64,000 nucleotides of DNA from contig CAICTM010000300.1 in NCBI GenBank assembly GCA_903772945.1, positions 1 through 64,000 of the forward strand, given 5' to 3'. The notes under the pieces were generated by a model, which ran no database searches, was not told where the DNA came from, and saw only the letters and a program-made list of their open reading frames with translations. The position numbers were made by a program, and so were the translations under genes. Position 1 is the first letter of the stretch. Each line of letters starts with the position of its first letter. The DNA comes from Seminavis robusta (Eukaryota > Bacillariophyta > Bacillariophyceae > Naviculales > Naviculaceae). Positions 63,667 through 64,000 of the stretch are shown here, in pieces.

Positions 63667-64000
63667 TCACTCACCATTTTCTGTTTCTTTCTCCGCATCC
63701 AATCCTTCTTCGCATCCACAATCCAGCCCCTTCACAAGTGTTTGATGGAAAGCCAAGCAACCGGAGAGCTTTTCAGGTGACTGGCCCACCGGCACAAAGC
63801 ACTGCATATATTCGAGTCCATCATCATTGTCGGTGAATGCAAGCTTCAGGAGAAAATGCTTCCTGCGTGATCTTTCACTCTGTCCAAGAGTGTCCTCGAG
63901 AGTGTAGTGGCAACCAATCGGCAACTGGATTGGATAGTCAAAAGCAGGGCCCTTCACTCTCTTTTGGCCACTTGGTCCTGGAAGAGACCAGTTGCCTTGG
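63667..64000 (-). CDS. Uncharacterised protein, C-terminal part, runs off the window
   Basis: The minus strand is open from the window edge to a stop at 63667, giving about 111 residues: SLPGPSGQKRVKGPAFDYPI, LPIGCHYTLEDTLGQSERSR, RKHFLLKLAFTDNDDGLEYM, QCFVPVGQSPEKLSG and a Glu/Lys-rich end. I do not recognise a family. Composition looks coding, but it could be a last exon only. The 5' end lies outside the window. Confidence 0.5.
   Translation of the reverse strand, partial: QGNWSLPGPSGQKRVKGPAFDYPIQLPIGCHYTLEDTLGQSERSRRKHFLLKLAFTDNDDGLEYMQCFVPVGQSPEKLSGCLAFHQTLVKGLDCGCEEGLDAEKETENGE

Noticed and set aside
1-64000. tRNA, rRNA and CRISPR features
   Set aside because: I scanned for T-loop-like GGTTCRAATCC, rRNA blocks and regularly spaced repeats and saw none I could support.

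Overview
The window looks like nuclear DNA of a diatom. Compact GT-AG genes with short introns (about 80-210 bp) lie on both strands. Several proteins start with the heterokont plastid presequence: a signal peptide followed by an ASAF-like motif (LSAF, ATAF, LAF, ASGF, STGF). The gene set is eukaryotic (COP9 subunit, GARP subunit, Rab GDI, MSH2, Rad9), and the decayed Ty3/gypsy-like and Ty1/copia-like remnants fit as well. The species cannot be named from the sequence. A 25-base run of N at 22083-22107 shows this is a scaffolded assembly.

Layout. 1-1620: three copies of a diverged tandem repeat. 1.8-12.5 kb: a leucine-rich-repeat protein, a plastid methyltransferase-like membrane protein, a Chk2/Rad53-type FHA kinase with a 3-nt microexon, Rad9 of the 9-1-1 clamp, and a one-piece UreD-UreF urease accessory protein. 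12.5-14.4 kb: retroelement fossils. 14.7-16 kb: a GT18 glycosyltransferase. 16.2-28 kb: a segment present twice, carrying CSN8 and a sulfotransferase. The first copy is truncated by a Helitron-type fragment; the second carries a 1200-bp mobile element with a 6-bp target-site duplication. Either this is a recent duplication or two haplotypes were placed in series. 28.3-34 kb: a plastid ribulose-phosphate-epimerase-like protein lacking canonical metal ligands, and a secreted protein with two expansin-like regions. 34.5-41.3 kb: MSH2, a TDP2-like phosphodiesterase and a USP8-N-terminal-domain/papain-like fusion. 41.4-51.9 kb: VPS52 and a partial copy of it, Rab GDI, a plastid fibrillin, a predicted thylakoid-lumen SDR and a U-box/CesT-like fusion. 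54.8-61.7 kb: a plastid SpoU methyltransferase, a TLC-domain protein, a membrane protein with three metallothionein-like repeats, and phosphoglycerate kinase. 62.3-63.2 kb: a second copy of the 1200-bp element. A partial gene runs off the right end.

Themes. Four genome-maintenance genes (Chk2-like kinase, Rad9, MSH2, TDP2-like) fall within 35 kb. At least five proteins are predicted to enter the plastid. The most unusual items are domain fusions: U-box with a type III secretion chaperone fold, UreD with UreF, a USP8/AMSH-type N-terminal domain with a papain-like domain, and a triple metallothionein array on a membrane anchor that also carries Met/His and Cys/His metal-ligand motifs. Functions are inferred from motifs read by eye; no database search was run.
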